64,000 bases of DNA, from NCBI GenBank assembly GCA_031213475.1, contig JARUPZ010000026.1:1752501-1816500 (forward strand), read 5' to 3'. A program made the position numbers and the translations under genes. Source of the DNA: Nereocystis luetkeana. Its lineage: Eukaryota; Sar; Phaeophyceae; Laminariales; Laminariaceae. Below are positions 1 through 11,029 of this stretch, one piece after another. How positions within the stretch are numbered: the stretch's first letter is position 1; each line of letters starts with the position of its first letter. The notes below the pieces were generated by a model that did no database searches, was not told where the DNA came from, and saw only the letters and a list, made by a program, of their open reading frames with translations.

Positions 1-399
1 GAGGCGGCGCCATGACATCCTAAATCACCTTCGAACAGAGTCTTTGATTCACTGATCGTAGTCGTGTATGCACCTGTGGGGTCTTGAAGGAGCCAGCATG
101 TCGTCAAGCATGTGAGGACGGTCATGTACACCAACAACGCCCAAAGGGTGGTCACACGCCAAGGCAGGAGTACCCTTGACGATGGGAGACCAGGCTACCG
201 GTTTCCGACGACTCCTGCAAGACACGCAATGGGCGTGCAGTCGAGCGGAAACCATCAGAACACCAGAGGCTCTGCTGAGGTCTCTCACATACCAACAAGA
301 GAAGCTTGATGGGCGTGCTTGAAAGCTACGAAGATAGGTTGTAATATTTATAGTGGCGCTTGCTTGTTATGCTGGCCGAGTGACGCATGCTGCAGCAAG
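1..399. other. No recognisable feature
   Basis: Only short overlapping open frames on both strands, none with a recognisable domain. It precedes the GC-rich repeat array that starts near 400. Confidence 0.5.
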
Positions 400-1680
400 C
401 AGTAGAAGTATACCCCCATTCTTATTGTTCTGCTGCATTACTTACCAGCTGGGGGTGGGGGTGGTTTGGTCGGAAAGGTGAGTTGGGATTCCGGTGGTCC
501 GCACACACAACTCAAAGCATGAGCAAGCATCGGAACGTCGGTGGTGTGGGTATACACGCCCACCGGCCCCTCGCAAGGAGGGGGACAATAAAAAGCTGGC
601 ACTGCAGGACAGCTGCACTGCTCGGTGTGAGGGTGCTTAGGCTGTACTGCTGCACTGCTGGGGTGTGGGTGCTGCAAACAAATCAATACTCGGAGTATAT
701 CCGGGTTTCATATTCCGAGGTACGAGTAATACTCGGAGTATTTCAGGGTTTTATACTCCAATGTACTCCGGGTTAGAGTATTACTCGGAGTATTTACCTC
801 GGATGATGAAGTATTCCTGGGTTCAATACTCGCGATACTCGGAGTACTCCGAGTAATTTGATGTTTGTGGTCTGGTTTGATTGGTGGTGAGTAAGCAAAG
901 GAACGTCCGTGGTGTGGGTATAAATGTATACCGATCCCCGGCAAGGACGGGGGGTATGAGAAGTGGTACGGCTGTACAGCGGCGCAGCTGGGCGTGTGGG
1001 TGGTTTAGAGGGATAGGAGAGATCATAAGAATCTGGTACTGCTGTACTGCTGCACTGCTGGTTGCTGTAGTACTGATGTGCTGCTCCACGGCTGGGGGTG
1101 AGGATGGCTTGGTTGGATAGGTGGGTGGGGGTTCCGGTGGTCCGCACACACAACCCAAAGAATGCGTGAGCATGGCTGCACTGCTGGGTGTGTGGGTGGT
1201 TAGGCTGTTCTGCTGTACTGCTGGGGGTGCGGGTGGTTTAGGCTTGATTGGTGTTGAGTAAGCCTAGGAACGCCGGTGGAGTGGGTATAAACGTAAACCA
1301 ATCCGTGGCAAGGACGGCGTCAGCGGGTACCGCTGTGAAGCGGCGCAGCTTGGAGTGTGGGTGGTTTGGGTGGGCATGAGGGATCATAAGTACCTGGTAC
1401 TGCTGTATTGCCGCACTGCTGGGGGTGTGGGTGGTTTGGTTAGATAGGTGGGTTGCGATTCCGGTGGTCCGCACACACGACCCAAAGCATAAGTAAACAT
1501 CGGGACGTCAGTGGTGTGGGCATATACGTGCACCGGCCCCCGGCAAGCAGGGGGACAATAAAAAGCTGGCACTGCAGTACAGCTGCGCTGCTGGATGTGT
1601 GGGTGGTTAGGCTGTACTGCTGCACTGCTGGGGGTGTGGGTTCATAGGTTTGATTGGTGGTGAGTGAGCATAGGAACGGG
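400..1680. repeat. Degenerate tandem repeat array
   Basis: Blocks carrying the phrase gattccggtggtccgcacac recur near 487 and 1457, with a close variant near 1130. Blocks with tttgattggtg recur near 868, 1236 and 1651. The linkers are variants of tgctgcactgctgggtgtgt. The two block types alternate, so this is a higher-order tandem array with an uneven period of about 320-415 bases. The short open frames inside it run on both strands and are products of the repeat composition rather than genes. A fragment of the same linker recurs near 1985-2015. Confidence 0.8.
668..858. repeat. Cluster of ACTCGGAGTA near-palindromes
   Basis: The motif actcggagta and close variants recur about seven times in 190 bases, usually inside a longer near-palindrome such as atactcggagtat. 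It interrupts the GC-rich array around it. Spacing is uneven, roughly 25-60 bases. No coding potential. Confidence 0.75.
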
Positions 1681-2358
1681 TTTGCGACGACTCCAGCTAG
1701 TACGGCCCACCTTGCGTCAGCAGTAATCTTCTCCCGAGCCGTTGTACGTGCCGCGGTATCCTTGTTCCGAACTTCAGTTCTGGTGGGGAACTGTGTAAGT
1801 GCCAAAACAAACAAATTACACACATGAGAGTGGAATTCGTATTCACACCGCCTCGGCGACAAGACTATAGTACAGCAGACTACAGATGGCAGATAACACA
1901 CGAGAGTCCAACGTGTATTGATGCAGCATGGCAGGACTACCGAAGTGCTGTAGGTATTGAGGTTGCGCTTCATAGCCACGACTGTAGTACTGCTGCACTG
2001 CTGGGTGTGTGGGTGGTTTGGACGGCCCCCGGCACAACGACACACCTTGCGTCAGCAGCAATTTTCCCCCGAGCAGCAGATTTGGTAGTGGAACATACAA
2101 GACACAAAACGAACATGGCATAAGGTCCGGTTGCCGGAAGTGTGGTAACAAGGGAGGGAGGTTTACGCAAGCATGGCAATACACAGTCTGGTTGTGTTAA
2201 CTAGGGAGGGATATTTGCGGAGAATGGACAGCAATACGACGAAAGCAAGAACACAATACAAAAAGTTTGTCGCAAAGTTATACGGCGCGTTTGGCACACC
2301 TTCTCGCTGCAGCGGTTGCTGTAAACCCGTCGCAACTACACAACTGTTAACTATGCTA

Positions 2359-2504
2359 GGGTCGATCTTAACGAGGGCCGTTTTTTAGTATATTTCTGTA
2401 TTTTCACGAAATTTCGGTATTTGTCGGTTTTTTCCTATAGGAAAATACCGAAATTTCGGGAAAAACTGGAAAAAAACTGAAACACTCCTCGTTAAGATTG
2501 ACCC
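2359..2504. mobile_element. MITE with 20 bp terminal inverted repeats, TA-flanked
   Basis: The left end gggtcgatcttaacgagg is mirrored at the right end as cctcgttaagattgaccc, with one mismatch. TA lies just outside the left end, and TTA outside the right end, as expected of a Tc1/mariner-like target duplication. The inside is AT-rich with a second palindrome around 2425-2460 (taccgaaatttcg and its complement). The element is 146 bases long and encodes nothing, so it is a non-autonomous miniature element. Confidence 0.8.
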
Positions 2505-3422
2505 TTAGAGCTATATGGGTAACGTTGATACGGTGCGTTTGGCACGTCTTCTCGCAACAGCAGCAGCCTCCTTCTTTTCAGCGCGCGCGTCGGTCTGGCA
2601 CTGCTCAGCAGTATGGTGGGATTCCATCCTTGCAAGTCTTTCCGATCGAGCAGCAACTCTAAAATTGGTTGTTGTCGTGTCGCGCGGGGTATGGCGTCTT
2701 CCCAAAGCAAAGACATCTAGTTGAGGTAACGCAGAAGCACCGCTACTGGTGATATCCGGTTGCGATACGCCGAAGAGCCGAGTAGATGCCCGCGAAACGC
2801 GGTCAGCTCCGTACGTGCACGAAATGGCGCTGTCGGTGGTGGGACCTTGGCGGCATTGATGTCGTGAACCGCCATAGGCACGATAAGAAGAGTTGGTAGA
2901 ACGAGACCAACGACGCCTATTCTCATATGTGGCTCGTGTGATGGCTTGTTCTATGTTGCTTGGCGCTGTTGTGGGGGTACTGTTGTGGAGGTATGATCGC
3001 GAAGGAATAATGGCCCCGGACCTTGCTCGACCTCAAGAACTGCTGCTGCTGCTTTGCTGCTGTTGCTGGAGATCAGGAGGCGACCCTACCCTAAAACGCC
3101 ACAGAATATATCGCACACCCCATGAGATCAAGACCTTGCAGTCAGAAGCGACCACTTCAGCTGTTTGCAAGGGGTGAGCAACGACCTCACTAGCGCTGTT
3201 GGACATCCCGCTGAGCGACCCAGGCACCTACTTGGTGATATCCCTTTTGTTACGACCGACGCGCTGTAGCCAATTTGCGAAATATTTCAGTGCTCGTACC
3301 GACTCTGGTACAAGCGATCGTCTGCAAGCGAAAAGCCCGTGGGCGGGGCTGGGACGCGTAGCTCAAGACACAGGGTTCCATTGAATCCGACCGTTGGCCC
3401 AGACTGCGGTATGCACGTCAAC
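2505..3422. other. No supported gene
   Basis: Short open frames only. A small gctgctgct-type run lies at about 3038-3070. I see no gene or RNA here. Confidence 0.5.
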
Positions 3423-3512
3423 GTCGGCGGCGGTTTGGGATCAGATTTTGCGAGGGTTGGAGTTTTCTGCGTCGGCGGCGGTTTGGGATCAGATTTTTCG
3501 AGGGTTGGAGTT
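3423..3512. repeat. Two-copy 48 bp tandem duplication
   Basis: The segment beginning gtcggcggcggtttgggatc at 3423 is repeated at 3471 with few differences. No coding role is evident. Confidence 0.85.
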
Positions 3513-3727
3513 TCCTTTTGAGAGGGGACAGACGGACAGACAAGTTCGGAATTTCCTCAACAGAACCCCTACGTAAACCTAGGGAATACGTTTCTCACGT
3601 GAAACGTAACATAGTGAGTAGAGTATACCCATGAAATACAGCAATCCAGTGAACATCCGCCATGAGTACCCGCGACAAGCATCGGCATTTTAAACGTTGA
3701 GTTGTATTTCCGATAATAGTGTGGATC

Positions 3728-4048
3728 TCATACCCCTTGAACAATGCCCACCAGAAGACCAACTGGCCTGGTATGATCATCGTCAACAAGAAATGTGCGG
3801 AAGAAGGCGTATTTAAGTGTCCCAAGAAGGCGTGCAACGACTAGCCGAGGGGAAGGAGGCTCTTGTGCTACAGGGGCACCGTCAAAGGCAAGGGCGGGCA
3901 TAGCCCCCGTTCGCCCTGCGGACGTTCCTGAAGTGAACACAACTTCCAGCATCTCCAAATAAACGCTCCCGGGTCCACAAGCCCACGCGCGGCTACCGCA
4001 CGTGGCCGCGACAAAGTGGACCATCCAACTCCATATTTGTAAGTACAC
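3728..4048 (-). CDS. Hypothetical 106-residue open frame
   Basis: A minus-strand frame of 106 residues, moderately hydrophobic with Cys and Trp near its start, no signal peptide I can support and no motif I recognise. An overlapping frame at 3868-4149 shares the region. The ordinary composition over 100 codons is the only reason to list it. It could be a remnant exon or chance. Its neighbours are tandem repeats, so context does not help. Confidence 0.15.
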   Translation of the reverse strand: MYLQIWSWMVHFVAATCGSRAWACGPGSVYLEMLEVVFTSGTSAGRTGAMPALAFDGAPVAQEPPSPRLVVARLLGTLKYAFFRTFLVDDDHTRPVGLLVGIVQGV

Positions 4049-4694
4049 AAGAGAGTCTTCAAGGAGGTACTAAAATATAAAACCACAAGAGGAAGTGGGG
4101 CAAACACGATACCCGTAAAGGTCGTGTCAAGAGTTCGGTCAGTTGTCAAGATCGTGGGAAATGGAAACCACCGGTTGTGTAGAATACTCTTGGATCACCC
4201 ACCTACCTGACTAGCACCGCGAAGGTGATCTTGCAACTCAGCAGCTTCCCCTTTACATAGCAAACACCTAACGGTGCTTGTCGATTCCCAGAAAAGAAGC
4301 GGGCGGCCACAAAGCATTGTCGAGTGGAGTCTGAGGCCGTGTGTAGGTGGTATACAACACACACCACAACGTCGGCGTTGAGAGGGAGTAGTGTGATTCC
4401 GCAATGACGTCCATGTTTCATAAAAGTCGTAACACCTTCTATGTGCCGACTACCAACATACCCACCACCCTCCTGCGGCGTGACTCCTGACCCTCAAGGG
4501 GGGAAATCCGTAGCCATCGAATGAAACCAAATATGCACCCGTGGAAAATACCTCGGCTATGCAGTACGACAACACAATGTGCGGCGCCTGCGATCGACTA
4601 CTGCACTGCCCAGAAATAACTCTACGCTACTTCTTAGTTTGCGAGCCGCAATGAACCAAACGAACGTGACCCCGAACAGACGACTCTCCACCGC

Positions 4695-5095
4695 AGGTGT
4701 TAACTATTATAGCGGCCAATACTTCGTCATGTTTCGAAGAGTATCAGGCCCAGAGCTTGTAACAAGACTGAGTCTCAACAGCGGTAAGCAACACCGTGTC
4801 GGTCGTGCGTCAACCGTGATTTTTATCGCACACAGTGGTACCATCTCCACAGCGCACCGACTCAAATTGCGAGTATTATAATTATTATGGCGGTCAATAC
4901 TTCGGCAAGTTTCCATGAGTATCAATATCAGAGCTTGTAGCGAGGCTGCATCTCCACAGCAAGCAACACCGTGTCGGTCTTGCGACGGCATGTTTCCGTC
5001 GCATACAGCAGTACTGCCTCCACCGACTCAAAGTATACCACCTGTAGTGGCCATTACCTCGACATGTTTCCATGAGTATTATGCCCAGAACTTGT
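4695..5095. repeat. Tandem repeat, period about 165-185 bp, 2.3 copies
   Basis: The phrases caatacttcg..atgtttc, agtatca..cagagcttgta and agcaacaccgtgtcggtc recur in the same order starting near 4703 and 4885, with a partial third copy near 5045. The copies have diverged visibly, so the duplication is not recent. Confidence 0.75.
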
Positions 5096-6499
5096 ACTTG
5101 CCTTCTCGGTCGCATTTTCGCGTACATCAGCGATCCCTCGAGGCCGAGCAGACAAACGCCCGGATAAACCAACGACCATTCAATCGGTCGTGCTCACAGC
5201 GGACGCCTTTCCCCCCCCCCTTTTTTTGAAAGAAGAAAAAAAAGGGAACTGACTGCTGTACACAGCAGTACACAGGCGTCCTGGGACCTCCCCAGGCTTA
5301 CCTGGGTAGTCTGGGGTGTATTTTGTGGGATGTGCGCATAGATCAATATGATTTTTGTTTTTGTTTGTTTGTCTCTCTCTCGTACACTGGCGCGCCCGTT
5401 GTCTCCACAACACGTCCTCCCTCTGCTGCCTTCAGGAATGTATCATAGCGTGTTTTCGATGTGCATGTATGCACCTCCAGACAAAGACCCGCGTCGCGCT
5501 GCCTCCCACCCGTGCAGCCACGTCTATGCTCATGCTCTAGTGTGAGCGGGTGCCCCAACCCGTACGGGTTCTTTCTTCTCTAAACGGGCCGCCTCCTGTT
5601 ACTGGGACGCGGTCGCCGCTCCCACTCATCGCCTCTTCGCGTATTGTTAGGTAGCACCTTTTCGTCAGTCAACAACCACTACACATGACATGCCGTGTTG
5701 TTGTTTTTTCTGGAACTCGCTGAATCCAGTCCTCGCAGCAGATCCCCCCCTGATCACCAAAGTCGTGTCAGCTCGCCCCAGCCCTCAGTTCGTGGTCCCA
5801 GCCGGGCCAGAGTAGAGACGGGAAGGAAAACAAAAGAAGGCACAACTTCCTGGCTTGAATCGACAAACCAGCGACTACCTCACGTCTGCCCGTGCTCGTC
5901 ACAGGACCTCGTGCTTGCTCGTGCCCGGCGTGGGGGTGCTGACCTACGCTCGATGCCTTGCTTGCAAGGACTGCGTTCGAGGCCTTCCCTTCCAAACCAA
6001 ACTTGCTCTATCCCAGTTCCCGGTAGAGACATGCCATATTCTCTCTACCAATAAGCCCTGCTTTGTCCGTTACTTCGTTTGCGGAGGCCGTTACTTCGTC
6101 TACGGACAAAACTACCCGTGAACCTGCACGGACGAATCAGAAACAATCAAGGTGAAACGGTTGTGATACGGCTAGCCCCGGCCGGCTCCGACATGTCGTG
6201 TAGGGCAGAGGCTTACTGCGTGTCCGAAGCTTCTGCAAAATACGAAAAAAAGACGCTCTATGTTCTCGTGTAAAACCTAGAGCAAGTAGGTCACATTCCG
6301 GGGAGCAGACGAAACCACCAAGCGGAGTTGTCCTTGTAGAACAGTCCACGACCTCTTCATTTTCAAGAAAACCGCAATACCGGCGTGCTTGACATGTGTG
6401 GAAGGTGTGGCTTCCCTATGATAGAGGCTGTAAACAACCCCTCTCTAGTTGTCTACGCCGAGTCAAACCAGAAGCGTATCTTGCCCACTTCGACAAAGT
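5096..6499. other. Unassigned stretch downstream of the EsV-1-7 gene
   Basis: It holds a C-run/T-run/A-run block (about 5208-5245), a short acagcagtac palindrome after it, and several short overlapping plus-strand frames, the longest 119 residues at 5695-6054. None shows a domain or an exon structure I can support. As the EsV-1-7 gene is on the minus strand, its 3' untranslated region would lie here. Confidence 0.4.
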
Positions 6500-9190
6500 C
6501 TAAAACAAGCACTCCGCTTTTACAAGGAACGAGGAGCTTCTCAAAGTACGGTTTGACATTGCAGAAGAAGCTGGCATACCGCGAAACCTCCCTCCAGAGT
6601 CGATGCAAACGAGCCCGTCCTCAAGTGGCCCGTGATGCGCGCAATGGGTTGGTTGCTTCCCGTCTATGCCCCAGCTCGACCATGTCCTGCAACCCGCAAG
6701 TTTGCAACGCGCCATGAAATTGATCACCGGTCTCCCCGATATGTCGCCCTTATGGTAGCCGCAAACAGTGGCAACACCGTCAGTCAGTGAACCCCAGCTT
6801 GATCGCCTGATACAGGACTTATGAGAGCAATGTCTGTTCACTACATCTACGGTCTGCCGGCGCTCGACGTCCGATCCCTGCTTCTTGGTGCTGGGTTCAG
6901 GAGAGCGTCGTCGTTTACGGATATTCACTACGCATTTGTTGGCGTGTTGCTTGCAGTGCTTCGCTGTTTCGCAGTCCTCGACACCGGAAATCGCAATGTT
7001 CGTGCTGGTGTCTTGCGATGAAAGCTTGCTGAGGGCATCCACCATGCCGTCCTCAGCGTGTTGCTTGCAGTACACCGATGTAAATTTACCCTGGACATTG
7101 TGTCTCGGTTGCTTCGTGCAAGGGTTGTGTAAGCAACGCCTGCTGACGACATTCACCATCCCGTGCGTGGCGTGTTGCTTGCAGTAATTCCCCCGCTTGC
7201 AGCCCTCAGTATTGAACTTGGCAATCGTCGTGCAATCGTCGTGCAAGCAACGCCTCCCAAGGACATAAACCATGCCGTACTCAGCGTGGTGTTTGCAGTA
7301 CGATGCTGTCTTGCTACCCTCGACATTAAAGCTCGGTATCTTCGTACAAGCGTCGTGTAAGCAACGCTTGCTGACGACATTAACCATGCCATCCTTGGCG
7401 TGTTGTTTGCAGTACGCTGGAGTCTTGCGACCCTCGGTATTGAAACTCGGAGTTTTCGCGCAGGCGTCATGCAAGCAACGCTTGGTGCGGACGTCCACCA
7501 TGCCATCCTCAGCGTGTTGCTTGCAGTGTGACGCTGTCTTGCCCTGGGCATTGAAGCTGGGCTGCTTGGTGCAGGAATGATGTGAGCAACCCCTGCTGAG
7601 TACATCGACCATGCCGTCCATGGCGTGCTGCTTGCAATACTCCGCATTCTTGACGCCGTACATGTTAAAGCCCGCTCGTCTCGTGCAGGAATGATGTGAG
7701 CAATGGTTATTTGTGACGTTTGCCATATTTTCTCGAGAATGTTGCTTGCCGTACTCCGCCGTCTTACTGTCTGTAGTTTTGACGGTCGATATTTTCGTGC
7801 AGGAGTCGTAAGAACGACGCTTGCTGAGGACGTTCACCATGCCATCCTTGGCATGTTTCTTGCAGTACGCTGCTGTCTTGTTACCCTCGACATTGAAGCT
7901 CGGTATCTTCGTGCAGGCGTCGTGCAAGCAACGCTTGCTGACGACATTAATCATGCCATCCTTGGCATGTTGCTTGCAGTACGCTGGGGTCTTGCGACCC
8001 TCGGTATTGAAACTCGGAGTTTTCGTGCAGGCGTCATGCAAGCAACGCTTGGTGCGGACGTCCACCATGCCGTCCTCAGCGTGTTGCTTGCAGTGTGACG
8101 CTGTCTTGCCCTGGACATTGAAGCTGGGCTGCTTCGTGCAGGAAACATGTGAGCAACGCCTGCTGAGGACATCGACCATACCGTTCATAGCGTGCTGCTT
8201 GCAATACTCCGCTTTCTTGACGCCGTACATGTTAAAGCCCGCTCGCCTCGTGCAGGAATGATGTGAGCAACGCTTGCTGAGGACATCGACCATGCCGTCC
8301 ATAGCGTGCTGCTTGCAATACGCCGCTTTCTTGACGCCGTACATGTTAGAGCCCGCTCGCCTCGTGCAGGGATGACGTGAGCGATGACTATTGGTGACGG
8401 TTGCCATGTTTTCTAGAGCATGTTGCTTGCCGTATTCCGCCGTCTTACTGCCCTCAGCATCGAAGGTCGGTCTTGCCGTGCAGGAATCATAAGAACAACG
8501 CTTGCTGAGGACGCTCACCATGCCATCCTCGGCATGTTGCTTGCAGTACGCTGGGGTCTTGCTACCCTCGGTATTGAAGCTCGGTCTCCTCGTGCACGTA
8601 TCATGTGAACAACGCCTGGTATGCACGTCAATTATGCCGTTCTCTATATGTTGCTTGAATTTATTCGACCCCTTGCTGCCCTTGAACTTGAACGTTGGTA
8701 TCCTCGTGCAGGACTCACGCGAGCAAAGCGTTTCAACAACGTTAATCATGCCGTCCTCAGCATGTTGCTTGCAATACGCTGCGGTCTTGCTGCCTTCGAA
8801 GTTTAAGGTCGGTATTCGTGCGCAGGCGTCATACGCGCAACGCCCGGGAACGGCATTCACCATGCCGTCCACAGCGTGTTGTTTGCAGTACTGCGCCCGC
8901 TTGCTACCCTCGACATTGAATTTTGGACGTTTAGTGCAAGATTCGCATCCACAACGACTTCTAACGACGTTCACCATGCCGTCCTTAGCATCTTGCTTGC
9001 AGTACTCCCCCCTCTGACCGCCCTCGACGTTGAAGCTTGCAATTGTCGTGCATGAGTCGTGCGAGCAGCGCTGGTGGACAACGTTCACCATGCCGTCCTC
9101 AGCATGTTGCTTGCAATACGCTGCCTTCTTGCTGCCTTCGATGTTGAAGGTCGGGGTCTTCGCGCATGAGCCATACGAGCAGCGTCTCAT
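6500..9190 (-). CDS. EsV-1-7 repeat protein, about 23 units, 896 residues
   Basis: The protein is a nearly uninterrupted row of units of 38 (sometimes 37) residues fitting C-x4-C-x16-C-x2-H-x12, the EsV-1-7 motif. That family includes Ectocarpus IMMEDIATE UPRIGHT and gene 7 of the phaeovirus EsV-1; a metal-binding role is presumed, not proven. About 19 units are clear, two near the C-terminus are degenerate and the last two are divergent (Trp-containing). Some units have lost a ligand: unit 5 has Phe and units 7 and 13 Gly for the third Cys, unit 2 has Asp for His, and units 8 and 13 lack the first Cys. Units 9-12 and 14-17 are near copies in the same order, so a block was duplicated. There is no signal peptide or membrane span. 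The ATG lies two residues before the first Cys; an acceptor-like ccacag just upstream (complement of 9220-9225) leaves room for a further 5' exon. There are no stops in the frame, so it looks functional. I read it as a host family member, not a virus copy. Confidence 0.88.
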   Translation of the reverse strand: MRRCSYGSCAKTPTFNIEGSKKAAYCKQHAEDGMVNVVHQRCSHDSCTTIASFNVEGGQRGEYCKQDAKDGMVNVVRSRCGCESCTKRPKFNVEGSKRAQYCKQHAVDGMVNAVPGRCAYDACARIPTLNFEGSKTAAYCKQHAEDGMINVVETLCSRESCTRIPTFKFKGSKGSNKFKQHIENGIIDVHTRRCSHDTCTRRPSFNTEGSKTPAYCKQHAEDGMVSVLSKRCSYDSCTARPTFDAEGSKTAEYGKQHALENMATVTNSHRSRHPCTRRAGSNMYGVKKAAYCKQHAMDGMVDVLSKRCSHHSCTRRAGFNMYGVKKAEYCKQHAMNGMVDVLSRRCSHVSCTKQPSFNVQGKTASHCKQHAEDGMVDVRTKRCLHDACTKTPSFNTEGRKTPAYCKQHAKDGMINVVSKRCLHDACTKIPSFNVEGNKTAAYCKKHAKDGMVNVLSKRRSYDSCTKISTVKTTDSKTAEYGKQHSRENMANVTNNHCSHHSCTRRAGFNMYGVKNAEYCKQHAMDGMVDVLSRGCSHHSCTKQPSFNAQGKTASHCKQHAEDGMVDVRTKRCLHDACAKTPSFNTEGRKTPAYCKQHAKDGMVNVVSKRCLHDACTKIPSFNVEGSKTASYCKHHAEYGMVYVLGRRCLHDDCTTIAKFNTEGCKRGNYCKQHATHGMVNVVSRRCLHNPCTKQPRHNVQGKFTSVYCKQHAEDGMVDALSKLSSQDTSTNIAISGVEDCETAKHCKQHANKCVVNIRKRRRSPEPSTKKQGSDVERRQTVDVVNRHCSHKSCIRRSSWGSLTDGVATVCGYHKGDISGRPVINFMARCKLAGCRTWSSWGIDGKQPTHCAHHGPLEDGLVCIDSGGRFRGMPASSAMSNRTLRSSSFLVKAECLF

Positions 9191-9436
9191 TTTAGCGGAG
9201 GCTTGAGGCAGGGATGTACCTGTGGCACATCAGAGGGGGGGTTCAACACGACAAGTAGTCTTAATAAATTGCTGTGCTTAGCTGCCGTTTGTTGAACGAA
9301 CAATCCCTACCGATCCATTCACGAGTTTGCGTACGTTTCTATTTGCCCGGTACTGTACAGCAAAGCAGCGCAAGCGATATCCGTTCTCGTGCTCCTCCCG
9401 AGTGTACTGCATATAAATATATGATAATATTAATAT

Positions 9437-10560
9437 ATATAGAACTACATACTTAGATCACAACCCCTGAGCGTGCTCGGTTGGTGCATCCCTGGCCTCT
9501 CAGAGCTCCCACTTCCAAACCGCCTCCTTTCATTACTTGCCGGACCTTTCCAGCAGTTCTTTCTTTTCTCGGTCCTTTCTTCTTTTTTTCTTCTTTCGTT
9601 TTGTGTGCGTGCGTGTTCTCCGAGCACGGCATCGCTGGAGGACCCGGCACCGTCGCGGGTGTCAGCGGGTGCTGGCGGGTAAAGGGGGGGTTGCAAGGAG
9701 CTCGGTCGCCGCTTTCGTGCCTAGGCGTCGCGTGTGCCTCGAGACACGAGGGATGCATGAACGGGCTTTGTCTGGCTTCGATTTATGATTGTTGATAGAG
9801 TATGTACGAGTTATGAAGGTCGTTCGGGAGGGCTAGATAATTATTCAAGCGGTGCTTATTTTTGCGACCACGCTAAAGTTGAAGCAGGGAGGTGGGCAGT
9901 TTGAACACCAACGTTATCGACCTGGCGAACGACGGCCACGGTGAGCACCGGGCTTCACGCGAGGCGGGCGACGGGGCTGATTGTGGCAGAGGGTCATAAA
10001 AGCTTTACCCGGACCGAATCGGTAGCGAGGTGGTCGCGATAGGGCGGGCGGCGTACGAGGCTGAGAGAGAAGCTCTTCCGTGCGATTGTTTCTTTTCTTC
10101 TTTTCAAGCGGGTGTAAGGTGTTCCAATCAGGCAGAAAAGTATTCCACGAGAGGGGACGGGGATTTTTTTTGCCTTTCCGAGTTTTCGGTTTCATTTTCA
10201 TTGTTTTTGCTGCTGCGCCGTGCTGTGCTTTCGCTTTCTTCGTGCATACAGTACAGACATAGAGCATATCGAAAGAAGAAAATAAGTACAGACAGTAGTA
10301 CCCTACCTGGGGTATGTACGTACGTACGACATCCGCGACGCGAAGCGTATATGTGGCATCCAAGCTGACGTTGGAGCTGTTTTTTCCTGAAGCATGGCGG
10401 CGGGACTCTTGGCATTATCAAGTCGCCGGTTTGCAATTACGATCCTTGAAAAAACTAAACTCAATCGTGGACCTCTGCTCGCTTTGCATAATTTGATGTA
10501 TTTTTTTCCTTCCTGAGCGAGCGTAAGCGGGCGGCGTAGGCGAAGCGCCTTGTATATGTA
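9437..10560. repeat. Dispersed repeat, copy A (about 1.1 kb)
   Basis: Nearly the whole segment recurs in the same orientation at 49798-51541. Shared landmarks in order are gaactacatact, the pyrimidine-rich ttcttctttcgttt, gacacgaggg, gcggtgcttatttttgcgac, acggccacggtgagcaccgg, agctttacccggaccgaatc, gtacgtacgtacgacatccg and the end ttccttcctgagcgagcgta. Short frames on both strands resemble each other between copies only because the DNA is alike. No terminal inverted repeats or coding domain seen, so the class is unknown. Confidence 0.85.
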
Positions 10561-10740
10561 TACGTATATTTGTCAAATTTGCCTTTGTTTTCGCACATAT
10601 CTCTTCGTACGCGCACTTTTGGCCCAAAACGCCAAGTGAGTCGACTCATCTCGTTCGTGCGGTCACCGTGGTCGCGGTTTGGGCGCGATCCGCGCAGTGT
10701 GTCGCGCGTGGCAAGCCCTTTAAACTTTTTTGGCCGCGGG

Positions 10741-10893
10741 CATGGATAAGACAAATCCCCGGGGTTTGACATATTTTCGTTCTGGTTCTGGTTCTAGTTC
10801 TGTTTTTTTTATTCGGCGGTGGCGGATAAGACAAATCCCCGGGGTTTCACATATTTACGTTCTGGTTCTAGTTCTGTTTTTTTTATACGTACG
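10741..10893. repeat. Two-copy direct repeat upstream of the zinc-finger gene
   Basis: ggataagacaaatccccggg followed by tttgttctggttct-type text appears at about 10743 and again near 10826, each ending in a T-run. The block lies 250-400 bases upstream of the start codon at 11144, so it may be in or near the promoter. Confidence 0.8.
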
Positions 10894-11029
10894 TAAGTGT
10901 TTCCCCTGGGTTTCTGCGTGCGGCGTTCACCTTGAGGATGACATCTTCGTCAAGCGCCAAAAGTTGGAGTGCACGCGCCCCCACGTAAGCCCCACCCCAC
11001 AAAAACAAAGCCCCGAGACAAGTTCGACG

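Noticed and set aside
6821-9017. Many plus-strand frames of 60-171 residues over the EsV-1-7 gene
   Set aside because: They are shadows of the 114 bp repeats on the opposite strand; the minus frame carries the Cys/His pattern without stops.
6500-9190. Integrated phaeovirus gene
   Set aside because: The domain is named after a virus gene, but no other viral gene lies nearby and the family is large in brown-algal genomes; a host gene is the simpler reading.
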